The notes under the pieces: generated by a model | What the model was told of the DNA's origin: nothing | The model's input: only the letters and a program-made list of their open reading frames with translations | Database searches by the model: none | Part shown: in pieces, positions 9,210-17,834 of the stretch | Layout: each line of letters opens with the position of its first letter | Position numbering within the stretch: position 1 is the stretch's first letter | Assembly: GCA_035570235.1 (NCBI GenBank) | Contig: DATMML010000130.1 | Coordinates: 1 to 52,533, forward strand | Length of the DNA stretch: 52,533 nt | Reading direction: 5' to 3' | Source of the DNA: Vicinamibacteria bacterium | Lineage (GTDB): Bacteria > Acidobacteriota > Vicinamibacteria > Fen-336 | Made by a program: the position numbers and the translations under genes

Positions 9210-10790
9210 TTGGGTCGCACCCCTCAGAACACCGAACGGCCTTCCCCGGCGGACCCGCTCGCCCGCAAGCCGCGCCTCCTGATCTTCGTGGTTGCTTACA
9301 ACGCGGAAAGCACCATCGACCAGGTCCTGGGCCGCATACCCCGTGCACTGGCCGGGGAGTACGAGGTCGAAGTACTGGTTCTGGACGACTCCTCCCAAGA
9401 CCGTACGTTCGAGAGGAGCGGCGAGATAAAGCGCGGGGGCGGTCTGCCCTTCCCTCTGCACGTCCTCTTCAACCCCGTGAACCAGGGCTACGGTGGCAAC
9501 CAGAAGATCGGCTATCACTTCGCCATTGAAGAGGGCTTCGACTTTGTGGCCCTCGTCCACGGGGACGGGCAGTACGCGCCGGAGTGCCTGCCCGACCTGG
9601 TGCGGCCTCTGCGCGAGGGGGAGGCGGACGCGGTGTTCGGCTCCCGCATGCTGGAGCGGGGGGCGGCCCTGGCCGGGGGCATGCCCTTATACAAGTTCGT
9701 CGGCAACCGGATCCTCAGTTGGTTCCAGAACCAGATGCTGGGCACCTCCTTGAGCGAGTTCCACTCCGGATACCGCGTCTACTCCGTCCAGGCTCTGAAG
9801 CGGATCCCGTTTGGCCTCAACACCAACGACTTCCACTTCGACACCGAGATCATCATCCAGCTTCTGTTCGCGAAGCAGAGGATCAAGGAGCTCGCGATCC
9901 CCACCTACTACGGGGACGAGATCTCGCGCGTCAACGGGCTGAAGTACGCCTGGCACGTGGCGAAGGCAGTGCTCGTGGCCCGCACGCAACGGATGGGTCT
10001 GTTCTACGACCGCCGCTTCGACTCCGAGCCCGCCGCAACCGACAATGTCCACTACCAATTGAAGCTCGGCTACCTGAGCCCACACACCCTGGCCTTGAGG
10101 AAGATACCGCGCGGGGCGCGGGTCCTCGATCTGGGTTGCGCCGGAGGCTACGTGGCCGCGCTCCTCCGGGAACACAACGGCTGCCACGTCACGGGGGTGG
10201 ACTACTCGCCGCCTGGACCGGGAGTGGAGCTGGACCACTTCCTTCTGCACGATCTGAACGATGGCTTCCCCCCTGTCGACCCCGCCGAGTTCGATTACGT
10301 CCTGCTGCTGGATGTGATTGAGCACCTCGTCTCCCCGGAGGGCTTCGTCGAGCGCTTGCGCGAGACCATGAAGCTGGCTCCGAACACGAAGCTGTTCGTC
10401 AGCACCGCCAATGTCGGCTTCTTCATCAACCGGGTGATGCTGCTCTTCGGGCAGTTCAACTACGGGAAGCGGGGAATCCTGGATCTCACCCACAAGCGGC
10501 TGTTCACGTTTGAGTCGTTCCGTCGGCTGTTCGAGCAGGCCGGGTTCCGCGTCGTGGAGGCGCGGGCCATCCCGGGCCCCTTTCCACTCGCCCTCGGCGA
10601 GAACGGCCTCAGCCGGGCCCTCCTCGCGCTCAACGAGGCCTTGAACCGAATGGCCAAGGGGCTCTTCGCCTACCAGGCTTTCCTGGTGGTCGAGCCGCTG
10701 CCCTCCCTGGAGTACCTGCTGCGCGAGGCCCACGCCCACTCGGCCCGGCGGTCCGCGGCGACGGAAGTGCCTACTTCGTCGCCTCGATGA
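9210..10790 (+). CDS. GT2 glycosyltransferase fused to SAM-dependent methyltransferase
   Basis: This 526-residue protein has two enzyme domains. Residues about 20-260 are a GT-A fold family 2 transferase of the dolichol-phosphate-mannose-synthase type, with nucleotide-binding LDDSSQDRTF and metal-binding HGDGQYAP. Residues about 290-450 are a class I methyltransferase with motif I VLDLGCAGGYVAALL, acidic GVDYSP after beta-2, and LLLDVIEHL. It has no clear membrane helix. The TTG start at 9210 is preceded by AGGAGG (9195-9200) at 9-nt spacing; a GTG at 9183 is an alternative. The 3' end overlaps the convergent methyltransferase gene by 20 bp. The fusion suggests that a sugar is transferred, perhaps to a polyprenyl phosphate, and methylated by one polypeptide. 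Domain calls are firm; the substrate is unknown. Confidence 0.88.
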   Translation: MGRTPQNTERPSPADPLARKPRLLIFVVAYNAESTIDQVLGRIPRALAGEYEVEVLVLDDSSQDRTFERSGEIKRGGGLPFPLHVLFNPVNQGYGGNQKIGYHFAIEEGFDFVALVHGDGQYAPECLPDLVRPLREGEADAVFGSRMLERGAALAGGMPLYKFVGNRILSWFQNQMLGTSLSEFHSGYRVYSVQALKRIPFGLNTNDFHFDTEIIIQLLFAKQRIKELAIPTYYGDEISRVNGLKYAWHVAKAVLVARTQRMGLFYDRRFDSEPAATDNVHYQLKLGYLSPHTLALRKIPRGARVLDLGCAGGYVAALLREHNGCHVTGVDYSPPGPGVELDHFLLHDLNDGFPPVDPAEFDYVLLLDVIEHLVSPEGFVERLRETMKLAPNTKLFVSTANVGFFINRVMLLFGQFNYGKRGILDLTHKRLFTFESFRRLFEQAGFRVVEARAIPGPFPLALGENGLSRALLALNEALNRMAKGLFAYQAFLVVEPLPSLEYLLREAHAHSARRSAATEVPTSSPR

Positions 10791-11577
10791 GCAAGTAGAG
10801 GCCGTGGTGGGCGAGGAGGCGCCTCACCGCCCACCGGGGATAGAGTGCCTTGGCGGCGGTTAGGAGAATGCTCCGATGACGCTGCCCGACCGCGCCTTGG
10901 AGCAAGTCCCCGGGGCTCAGCAGCGTTCGCACGCTGACCTCGGAGAAGCCGGCGAACAGCTTGCGCGCCTCCTCCGGCGAGTAGGCCTTGGTGCCCGGGC
11001 TCTCCAAGTGGCGGGCGTAGGTCTCGCGCAGCCCCAGCCGGGGACGACCCGTGAGCAGCCCGTAGCGGAGCCAGAGCATGTAACCCACCAGCGAGTGACG
11101 GTGGTAGATCATCACCCGTGCCTGGCCGCCCGGCCTCAAGACCCGGCGAATCTCGAGCGCGGCCGCGGGGGTGTCGGGCGAATGGTGGATCACGCCCCAG
11201 GAGTAGACGAGGTCGAAAGCCTCACCCGGAAGAGGGAGCCGTTCCGCGTCCGCTACGAGCAGGCGGGAGGCCAGCCCGAAGAGGCGAAGTCGCCGGTCCG
11301 TGTAGGCCACGGCGTTCGGAGTGAGGTCAATCCCGGTCAGGGACCGCGGTCCTGACCGCGCCCACTCCAGGTGATCGGCGCCCATGCCCACCCCGAGCTC
11401 GAGCACGTCCTTGCCGCGCCCCTCCGCGAAGCGAGCGAACACGGGGAGATAGGGCTCGAGCCGGTAGCGGGCTCGGGCCTGCGCCTCCAGGCGCTCGGGG
11501 AGCTCGTCTCCCCGCGCGTAGACCTCGCCGCAAGGGGCCTGCTCCCAGAAGTCGCGGACGCGCTGCTTGTCGGTCAC
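10771..11577 (-). CDS. Class I SAM-dependent methyltransferase
   Basis: A 268-residue soluble methyltransferase. Motif I is VLELGVGMGADHLEWA, followed by LTGIDLTPNAV, DAERLPLPGEAFDLVYSWGV and IRRVLRPGG, the classic Methyltransf_11 order. It is clearly paralogous to the enzyme encoded at 14729-15547; both carry YSxGVxHHxPxT and YHxHS. The start is GTG 11577, which shares four bases (GTGA) with the stop of the upstream GT4, so translation is coupled. Third gene of the flippase-GT4-methyltransferase operon, it probably O-methylates a sugar of the same glycan. Its last 20 bp overlap the end of the convergent fusion gene. Confidence 0.9.
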   Translation of the reverse strand: MTDKQRVRDFWEQAPCGEVYARGDELPERLEAQARARYRLEPYLPVFARFAEGRGKDVLELGVGMGADHLEWARSGPRSLTGIDLTPNAVAYTDRRLRLFGLASRLLVADAERLPLPGEAFDLVYSWGVIHHSPDTPAAALEIRRVLRPGGQARVMIYHRHSLVGYMLWLRYGLLTGRPRLGLRETYARHLESPGTKAYSPEEARKLFAGFSEVSVRTLLSPGDLLQGAVGQRHRSILLTAAKALYPRWAVRRLLAHHGLYLLIEATK

Positions 11578-13280
11578 GGAGTGGGCGGGATCGGTGGAGC
11601 GTCGGTAGCCTCCCGAGTCCGCGCGAGCACCGCCGCCACGTTCTTGTCCCAGGTGAAGGACGCAAGGGCGAGTCGGCGGGCCGTAGCGCCGAGCGCCTCC
11701 CGCTCCGGGATGGGCATCTCCACCGCCCGCCGGATTCCTTCCCCGAGCTCCTCCAGGCTCCCTGGTTTGACGAGGAGCGCGGCGGCCCCTGACGCGGCTC
11801 CGTCCGCGGGAGGCGGCGTCCCCGGCCGCCACCCTTTCAAGACCCAGCCGATCTGGTCGAGGTCGGACGCCAGGATCAACTTGCCCATGGCCATGTACTC
11901 GAAGAGCTTGGTGGGGCTTCCGAAGAAAGGCGTGCCATCGGGGTTTGGCACGTGCGGCGAGAGCAGTATTTCGGAAGCGGCCAGGATGCCGGGGGTGTCT
12001 GCCTGGGGGCGCAGCCCGGCCAGGGTCACGAAGGGCGCACCCAGGGCCAGTCCCAGAATCGCGCGGACCTTGGGAGCGAGCACGCCGTCGCCCACCAGAA
12101 GGAAATGAACCCTCCTTCGTTCCAGCCAGGCCCGGTCCTCGTCTATGAGCTTCCGGATCGCGCCCGCGAGCACGTCGGTGCCGTGCCATTGGCCGAAGGT
12201 GCCCACGAAGGTCAGGAGGTCGGCCTCGAGCGGGATCCCGAGCGCCTCCCGGACCTGCTGGCGGTTGCTCTCCTCGAAACGCGTGGGGTCGAAAACGGCG
12301 GGATCGATGCAGTTGGGATAGAAGAGGATCCGCTCGGGTGCCGCTCCCAGCGAGACCGCCTGCTCTACGAGCGCCTGCGACACCACGACCACCAAGTCCG
12401 CATGCTTCAAGTTGAGCCGTTCAAAGGCGCCGGCTAGCGCCTCGAAACGAAGGGGGCGGCCCCAGTGCCGCTGAGCCCAGACTTCGGACCCGTTGAACTC
12501 CAGGACCAAGGGCAGGCGATGGCGCTGCCGCAGGATCACGCCCGTGGCGTCGTTGAGGGAGTAGCGCTGGTAGATAAAATCAGGCCGGATCTCGAGCAGG
12601 TGCGTTTCCGCCTGCGACAGGAATGCCGATTGATATCGGTGCTGGTTGAGTTCGTAGGGAAAGGAGATGAGAAAATCGGGCGGCACCACCACCTGCTCGG
12701 CGGCCGGGTTTACCAGCGCTTGCTCATGTGCGGCCACAAGCCGGAGCTGAACGCCCATTCTCAAGAAGGCGTTGACCACCCCCGACACATGGGCGACCGA
12801 GCCGCCAACACTGGCGCCGAACGTCAGGGTTGGCTTGAGGTACAGGCAGCGACGGGACGCGCCCAGGGCCTGGTGGGGGAGGTGCTTGCTCTGGAGCGAG
12901 CGGACCCGAAACCAGGCCCGGGCCAAGGTGAAGGAGCCCGCCAATAGACCAGCCACAATCCGGACGAGGGAACGAACGAGATTGCCGCCTCCGAGGGGCG
13001 TCCCCTCCTGCCCGGGTGGCCAGACCTCGCGCCGGTCGGCAGGGACGCAGAAGGCGAGGACCACCAAATAATCGCAGAAGAGGCGCAGCTCCCCGGCAGT
13101 GCCGGTCACGACCGCGCAGCCCACCGGATGCCGGCGGAGATTGCGCCAGCTCTCGCGCAGGCTCGTGCGCCGGAGACCCGGCAGGTCGACGAACGATATC
13201 TCGGGCCCGAAGCGGTCCTGGAACGACCGTCGTATTTCGGAGTCGGGGGGCGTCGGGGAGAGGACGAGAACGGGAGTCAT
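11574..13280 (-). CDS. Family 4 glycosyltransferase with N-terminal extension
   Basis: A 568-residue retaining GT4 transferase (GT-B fold). The N-terminal Rossmann half includes GGSVAHVSGVVNAF and the acceptor-side FIYQRYSLND; the C-terminal half has LTFVGTFGQWHG, HFLLVGDG and the donor-site GSPTKLFEYMAMGKLILASD, where the Glu of LFEYMA is in the usual catalytic position. Typical GT4 enzymes are about 380-420 residues. Here roughly 140 extra residues precede the GT-B fold, opening MTPVLVLSPTPP and holding a hydrophobic stretch that could touch the membrane. The ATG start lies 64 bp after the flippase gene. Probably transfers one sugar of the lipid-linked repeat unit in the cytoplasm; donor unknown. 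Confidence 0.88.
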   Translation of the reverse strand: MTPVLVLSPTPPDSEIRRSFQDRFGPEISFVDLPGLRRTSLRESWRNLRRHPVGCAVVTGTAGELRLFCDYLVVLAFCVPADRREVWPPGQEGTPLGGGNLVRSLVRIVAGLLAGSFTLARAWFRVRSLQSKHLPHQALGASRRCLYLKPTLTFGASVGGSVAHVSGVVNAFLRMGVQLRLVAAHEQALVNPAAEQVVVPPDFLISFPYELNQHRYQSAFLSQAETHLLEIRPDFIYQRYSLNDATGVILRQRHRLPLVLEFNGSEVWAQRHWGRPLRFEALAGAFERLNLKHADLVVVVSQALVEQAVSLGAAPERILFYPNCIDPAVFDPTRFEESNRQQVREALGIPLEADLLTFVGTFGQWHGTDVLAGAIRKLIDEDRAWLERRRVHFLLVGDGVLAPKVRAILGLALGAPFVTLAGLRPQADTPGILAASEILLSPHVPNPDGTPFFGSPTKLFEYMAMGKLILASDLDQIGWVLKGWRPGTPPPADGAASGAAALLVKPGSLEELGEGIRRAVEMPIPEREALGATARRLALASFTWDKNVAAVLARTREATDAPPIPPTP

Positions 13281-13344
13281 TGTCTGTGGGCCGCGGGGAT
13301 GGACGCGGAGTTCGACCCACCCCCTGGCGAGGGATCCGTGAGCT

Positions 13345-14646
13345 TCACCCTCGCTTCCTCAGGAGGACGTCCCCGCCCGACCGTTCTTGCACGAACAGCC
13401 TGGCCGAGAGTCCAAACACCAGGGCGTAACTCAGGCTGCTGGTCACAGAAGCCGCCAGCAACCCGAAGCGTGGGAGCAGGATGAAGTTGAGGGAGACATT
13501 GACGGCCAGGCCGAGGAACCAGTAAAGGGAGAGGACCACCGGGAAGCCGCGGGCGCCAAAGTACTGGGAGAGGAGGCCTTGGAGGGCTAAGCATACGAAC
13601 CCCGGAAGGAGGAGCAGAAGAGCAGGGTAGGCATCCGCATAGGCGTGCCCGAAAATCCAGACGATCCCCCAATAGCCAAAGGCCACAAGAGCCACGACCA
13701 GGGAGAGAACAAGAGCGAAGGTCGGACGGAGAAGGCGTAGGAGGGCTTGCTTCGGGTTAGCGTGACGCACGATGGAGGGAAGGGCCACGGCCGCGATCGT
13801 TATGGGCAGGATCTGCGCGATATCGATGATCTGGGACGCGATCGAGTAGACCCCCGTCTCTCCCGAACCGCGGAAGGCGCGCATGAGCAGGATGTCCGAC
13901 TTCACGAGCAGGAAGGGAAGGAAGAGCAGAGGGTAGGCCCGGAAGCCGAGGCGCAGGGCGGCCTTGAAGAACGCGGTCGGATGCCGAGAGCGAGCCGTGA
14001 CAAGGGGGAAGGCCCGCGCCAGGTGGCGGGCGCCCAGGAAGGCCACCAGGGCATCGGCCGCGATCAGAGCCCCCACGAACCAGGGAAGAGAGGCGGGGAA
14101 GAGGAGCAGAGATAGCCCGGCCAGACAAACGGAGGTGACCCGGCCCGTCAACTCGATCCGGGCCAGCGGCTTCGAGCCTAGCGTGGCCAGGAGGGCGGCG
14201 GCTTGGTGGAGGCCGAGGAGCTGCAGGGGGATCCAGATCGTGCAGAAAGGCCACCAAACAAGAAGGTACACGGCCGACGGCGCTAGGAGCCAGATGCCGG
14301 CTCCCGCGACCGCGAGCAGGAGCATGGAAAGGCCGGGGAGCACGTAGAGGTAGGGGCGATAGCGGGTTATGCGACGAGGCCGGCGCGAGAAGAGAACGAC
14401 CAGGGACGAAGAGAGGCCGAGGTTCAGGATCTGGGCCGTCACCAGAGTAGCCGTGGCAAGAGCCGCGAACTCGCCTCGTCCCTGGGGCCGGAGCGCCCGG
14501 GCTGAGAACACTGCGAGCACCATTCCCGCCACCACGCCAACCAAGCGGGCCGCATAGAGCCGTCCGTAGGAGGCCCACTCCTCCCCGAGCTGATGGGACA
14601 CCCGGTCCCAGCTACGCGCCCAGAGTCCGTTCGCAACCGGTGACAT
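13345..14646 (-). CDS. Wzx-type polysaccharide flippase (MATE/MOP superfamily)
   Basis: This 433-residue protein has about 12-14 membrane helices in the arrangement of polysaccharide biosynthesis proteins: an early RLVGVVAGMVLAVFSARALR and, mid-protein, KSDILLMRAFRGSGETGVYS, the typical 'lone charge plus GxYS' signature of this family. Wzx proteins translocate undecaprenyl-diphosphate-linked repeat units across the inner membrane. The start at ATG 14646 has AGGAGA at 9-nt spacing; a longer frame upstream would run across the divergent methyltransferase gene. First gene of the operon with the GT4 and the methyltransferase. It is the only flippase recognised in the window. Confidence 0.88.
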   Translation of the reverse strand: MSPVANGLWARSWDRVSHQLGEEWASYGRLYAARLVGVVAGMVLAVFSARALRPQGRGEFAALATATLVTAQILNLGLSSSLVVLFSRRPRRITRYRPYLYVLPGLSMLLLAVAGAGIWLLAPSAVYLLVWWPFCTIWIPLQLLGLHQAAALLATLGSKPLARIELTGRVTSVCLAGLSLLLFPASLPWFVGALIAADALVAFLGARHLARAFPLVTARSRHPTAFFKAALRLGFRAYPLLFLPFLLVKSDILLMRAFRGSGETGVYSIASQIIDIAQILPITIAAVALPSIVRHANPKQALLRLLRPTFALVLSLVVALVAFGYWGIVWIFGHAYADAYPALLLLLPGFVCLALQGLLSQYFGARGFPVVLSLYWFLGLAVNVSLNFILLPRFGLLAASVTSSLSYALVFGLSARLFVQERSGGDVLLRKRG

Positions 14647-14728
14647 CCCGCGGTCTCCTACGCTAGCGTTCAGAAACAGGGCAGGGGAGAATAGCCGGGA
14701 AGCCGCGCGGCGAGCGGCACAAAAGCTC

Positions 14729-15547
14729 ATGCCGGAGTTTGCAGACAAGCTGGAGGTCCAGAAGCAGTGGAACGCCGATCCCTGCGGGTCGTCCACGGCA
14801 CGGGAGCACGAGTCGGGCTCCGCCGCCTTCTTCCACAAGGTGGAGACAGAGCGCTACGACATCTACGCTCCCTGGATGCGTATGGCCATTGGCTTCGAGG
14901 CTTACCGGGGGAAGAGAGTCCTTGAGATCGGACCCGGGCTCGGCACCGACCACGCCCAGTTCGCGCGGGCCGGCGCGGAGATGTACGCCTTGGACCTTAC
15001 GGCCCGGCATCTGGAGCTGACCCGCCGCCACTTTGAGCTCGAGGGCCTGGTCACCCGACTTGTACGGGGGGACGCCGAAGCCCTCCCCTTCGAGGCGGAC
15101 TATTTCGATGTCGTATATTCGTTTGGCGTTCTGCATCACACGCCCGGGACGCAAGCGGCCATCGACGAGGTCCGCCGCGTCCTCCGACCCGGCGGCCTGG
15201 CCATCGTTGGCCTGTACCACAAGCACTCGGCCTTCTACTGGATCTGCACTATGCTCCTGCGAGGCGTCATACGAGGTGAACTCCGGAAGAAGGGGTATCG
15301 CCGGCTCCTGGCCGACATCGAGTACCGATCGACGGACTCCGATGCCGTGCCTTTGGTCAAGGTCCTGACTCGCCGTGACTGCCGGCGGCTCTTCGCGGAC
15401 TTTGCAGAGACAAGGATCCGCGCCGACCAGATCGATTACGCACATTTCTGGCCCTCGCTTCCGCCCGCGACCGGCGCCTCCCGGCGCCTCCTGGAGAGGT
15501 TCGCCCATCGCTGGGGCTGGTACCTCACGGTGTTCTCGCTGAAGTGA
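14729..15547 (+). CDS. Class I SAM-dependent methyltransferase
   Basis: A 272-residue enzyme with motif I VLEIGPGLGTDHAQFA, acidic ALDLTARHLELT, DAEALPFEADYFDVVYSFGV and VRRVLRPGG. The C-terminal third (residues about 160-270) holds YHKHSAFYWI and an Arg-rich tail. It parallels the methyltransferase at 10771-11577 and probably methylates a sugar of the same glycan. The ATG follows the divergent flippase gene by 82 bp. No strong ribosome site is visible. It converges on the bi-domain oxidoreductase gene with an 18-bp gap. Family certain, acceptor unknown. Confidence 0.9.
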   Translation: MPEFADKLEVQKQWNADPCGSSTAREHESGSAAFFHKVETERYDIYAPWMRMAIGFEAYRGKRVLEIGPGLGTDHAQFARAGAEMYALDLTARHLELTRRHFELEGLVTRLVRGDAEALPFEADYFDVVYSFGVLHHTPGTQAAIDEVRRVLRPGGLAIVGLYHKHSAFYWICTMLLRGVIRGELRKKGYRRLLADIEYRSTDSDAVPLVKVLTRRDCRRLFADFAETRIRADQIDYAHFWPSLPPATGASRRLLERFAHRWGWYLTVFSLK

Positions 15548-15565
15548 TGGGCGACGGTTCGACTC

Positions 15566-17692
15566 TCAACGCGAGTCCGGTGCCGCCGCCTGCTCCGCGC
15601 ACCAAGTGGCTCGGTAGCCGTCCTCGGCGGTGACGCCGAGGTTCTCCTCCCCCTTTAGGGCGCGATGGAGGTTCTCGAGCTGCTCCGCCTGTCCCTTCTC
15701 GACTGCGTGCGTTCGCATCCCCTTCTTGTCAAGACCGTGAACCTCCAACGTCCGGTAGTCGTCGATGATGAAAGTGACCCCTCCTGCGAACACTTCCACG
15801 CGCTCTTTGCCCGCGGCGGGCGCGCCGCCGCCGGCGTAGACGAGGGTGCCCACGGAGCCGTCTTCGAACTCCAGGGCCACGACGGCCTCGTCGCGCGAGC
15901 GGCCCGGGGTTGAGACCGCGCGGACGCGTTTTGCCCCCGCCCCCGCCAGGAAGGCCAAGAAGTCGAAGAAGTGCACGCCTTCGCCGAGCAGCCTCCCCCC
16001 TCCCTCCGCGGGGTCGAGGAGCCAGTGCTCGGGAGGCAGGGCCCCCGCGTTAACGCGGTAAATGAGGGTCTTGGGAGCGGCCACGGTCGTCAGCAGTTCC
16101 TTCAAACGGGCGGCGTGGGGCGAGAAGCGCCGATTGAAACCTACGGTGAGGAGAGCCTTCTCGCGGACCACGGCCTCGGCGAGATCGCGCCCCTCCGCCG
16201 CCGTCATCGTCATTGGCTTCTCCACGAAAACGGCCTTGCCAGCCTCGACGGCGGCCTTGGCGATCTCGTAGTGCAAGTTGTGGCGGGTCGCCACATAGAG
16301 GACGTCCACGGAGGGGTCAGCCAGAAGCTCCCGGTAGTCCGTCGTCCCCTTCGCGAAGCCGTCGTTCACCACTGCGCCCCGAACGGTGAGCCCACTGCGC
16401 GCGCAAGCCCCGGCCAAGCGGAATCCAGGGTGTTTCCGGATCAGGGGGAGGAGCATCGAGCGGAAGTAGGCACCGTAGCCCACGACGCCAACTCCGTACC
16501 CCGCGATCTTCCGGGGGGCGGAGGCCCGGCGGGGAAGGAGGGTGTGCCCCGCGCTGGCGGCGGGCGCCTCGGGTAGGTGATGGTCGAGGAGGACGCCGAT
16601 GGGACGCTGCTCGGACACGAGGGAGGCATAGGCCGCGGCGGCCTCCTCCACGGGCAGGGTCGCGTCGATCAGCGGTCGTACCTCGAGCGATCCCTGGACC
16701 ACTAGGCGAAGGACCTCCTCCAGGTTTCGCCCCTCCGTCCAGCGTACGTAGGCGAGCGGGTAGTCTTGCCCTCTCTCTTCGTATTGCGGGTCGTAGCGCC
16801 CAGGACCGTAGGAGGTGGAGATCAGGAAGTCGAGCTCCTTCTTGTAGATACGGTCGCGCTGGATCCGGATGGGGACGTCGCCGACGAGCACCACGCGCCC
16901 CTTCTTGCGACAGGCCTCGAATGCGCGGTTCAAAAGGCCCACATCCCCTCCCGCCGCGGTCACGATTACGGCGTCCGCCCCGCGTCCCGCCGTGCGCTCG
17001 AGCACCCCGGCCACGAAGTCCCGGTCCGTAGTCGTGAAGCCGTGGGCCAGGCCGAGGGCTTCTGCCCGCGCGACGCGATCGGCCCGCAGGTCCACGCCAA
17101 TCGCGACCGCCCCCGACGCGCGCAAGAGCTGGGCCGTGATCTGGCCGAGGAGGCCGAGGCCAACGACGGCGACATGCTCACCAAGCGTGGGAGCCGCACG
17201 GCGCACGCCCTGGAGGGCGATCGCCCCGAGGGTTGTGAAGGCGCCCTCCTCGAAGGAGACACTCTCGGGGAGCCTCACTACCAGATTGCGGGGGACGACG
17301 TTGAACGCGGCGTGGTTCGCATAGCCGGCCCCCGCGCAGGCTACCCGATCTCCGGCCCGCAGGTCCGCGACGCCCTCTCCCACTTCCGTTACCACGCCAG
17401 CACACGAGTAGCCGGTGGGCATTTCCGTCGACACCCGGGTGCGGACCAGGTCGGCGGTCTGCCTCAGGCCGTGGCTCGAGACTCTCTCCACGACCTTGCG
17501 CACGAGGGCCGGATTGCGGATGGCTTTGAGCACCAGGCTTTCTCGCCGTCCCCCGCTCCCGAGCGCGGCCGCTTCCGTGCCGGCACTGATCAGGGAGTGG
17601 CTGGTGCGCACGAGGACCGCGCCTGGCTGGACGAGCGGCTCCGGGACCTCGACCACCCGGACCTCACCGCCGCTGATCGCTACTTGAAGCAA
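15566..17692 (-). CDS. Bi-domain oxidoreductase (alcohol dehydrogenase plus Gfo/Idh/MocA)
   Basis: A 708-residue fusion. Residues 1 to about 370 are a medium-chain dehydrogenase (SLISAGTEA, GYSCAGVVTEVGEG, GDRVACAG, NAD-binding AVVGLGLLGQITAQLL). Residues about 395-708 are a Gfo/Idh/MocA oxidoreductase with Rossmann VGVVGYGAYFRSM, the diagnostic VEKPMTMT and a C-terminal domain containing EGVHFFDFLAFLAG. Such two-domain proteins recur in exopolysaccharide clusters beside heparinase-like proteins and are presumed to oxidise or epimerise a sugar nucleotide or uronic acid; the reaction is not established. The structural zinc cysteines of classical alcohol dehydrogenases are not evident. The TTG start at 17692 is supported by GGAGG about 8 nt upstream. 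Confidence 0.9.
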   Translation of the reverse strand: MLQVAISGGEVRVVEVPEPLVQPGAVLVRTSHSLISAGTEAAALGSGGRRESLVLKAIRNPALVRKVVERVSSHGLRQTADLVRTRVSTEMPTGYSCAGVVTEVGEGVADLRAGDRVACAGAGYANHAAFNVVPRNLVVRLPESVSFEEGAFTTLGAIALQGVRRAAPTLGEHVAVVGLGLLGQITAQLLRASGAVAIGVDLRADRVARAEALGLAHGFTTTDRDFVAGVLERTAGRGADAVIVTAAGGDVGLLNRAFEACRKKGRVVLVGDVPIRIQRDRIYKKELDFLISTSYGPGRYDPQYEERGQDYPLAYVRWTEGRNLEEVLRLVVQGSLEVRPLIDATLPVEEAAAAYASLVSEQRPIGVLLDHHLPEAPAASAGHTLLPRRASAPRKIAGYGVGVVGYGAYFRSMLLPLIRKHPGFRLAGACARSGLTVRGAVVNDGFAKGTTDYRELLADPSVDVLYVATRHNLHYEIAKAAVEAGKAVFVEKPMTMTAAEGRDLAEAVVREKALLTVGFNRRFSPHAARLKELLTTVAAPKTLIYRVNAGALPPEHWLLDPAEGGGRLLGEGVHFFDFLAFLAGAGAKRVRAVSTPGRSRDEAVVALEFEDGSVGTLVYAGGGAPAAGKERVEVFAGGVTFIIDDYRTLEVHGLDKKGMRTHAVEKGQAEQLENLHRALKGEENLGVTAEDGYRATWCAEQAAAPDSR

Positions 17693-17761
17693 GCGCTTTC
17701 CTCCGCGTCTTAGCCGATAGAGCGCGCGGTTATTCTGACACAGGCCGCCCCCGACCCGTCC

Positions 17762-17791
17762 TGGACAGGGGGCGCGTGGCGAGTGGATACT
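17762..17791 (+). promoter_or_regulatory. Promoter, TGGACA-18-GATACT
   Basis: TGGACA (17762-17767) and GATACT (17786-17791) lie 18 bp apart upstream of the asparagine synthase gene. A start about 7 nt later would give a leader of about 36 nt containing the GA-rich ribosome site just before ATG 17835. Read by eye. Confidence 0.4.
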
Positions 17792-17834
17792 AGGACCTTG
17801 TAGCCGGGCGGCTCAGAAAAGAAAAGAGAAGACC

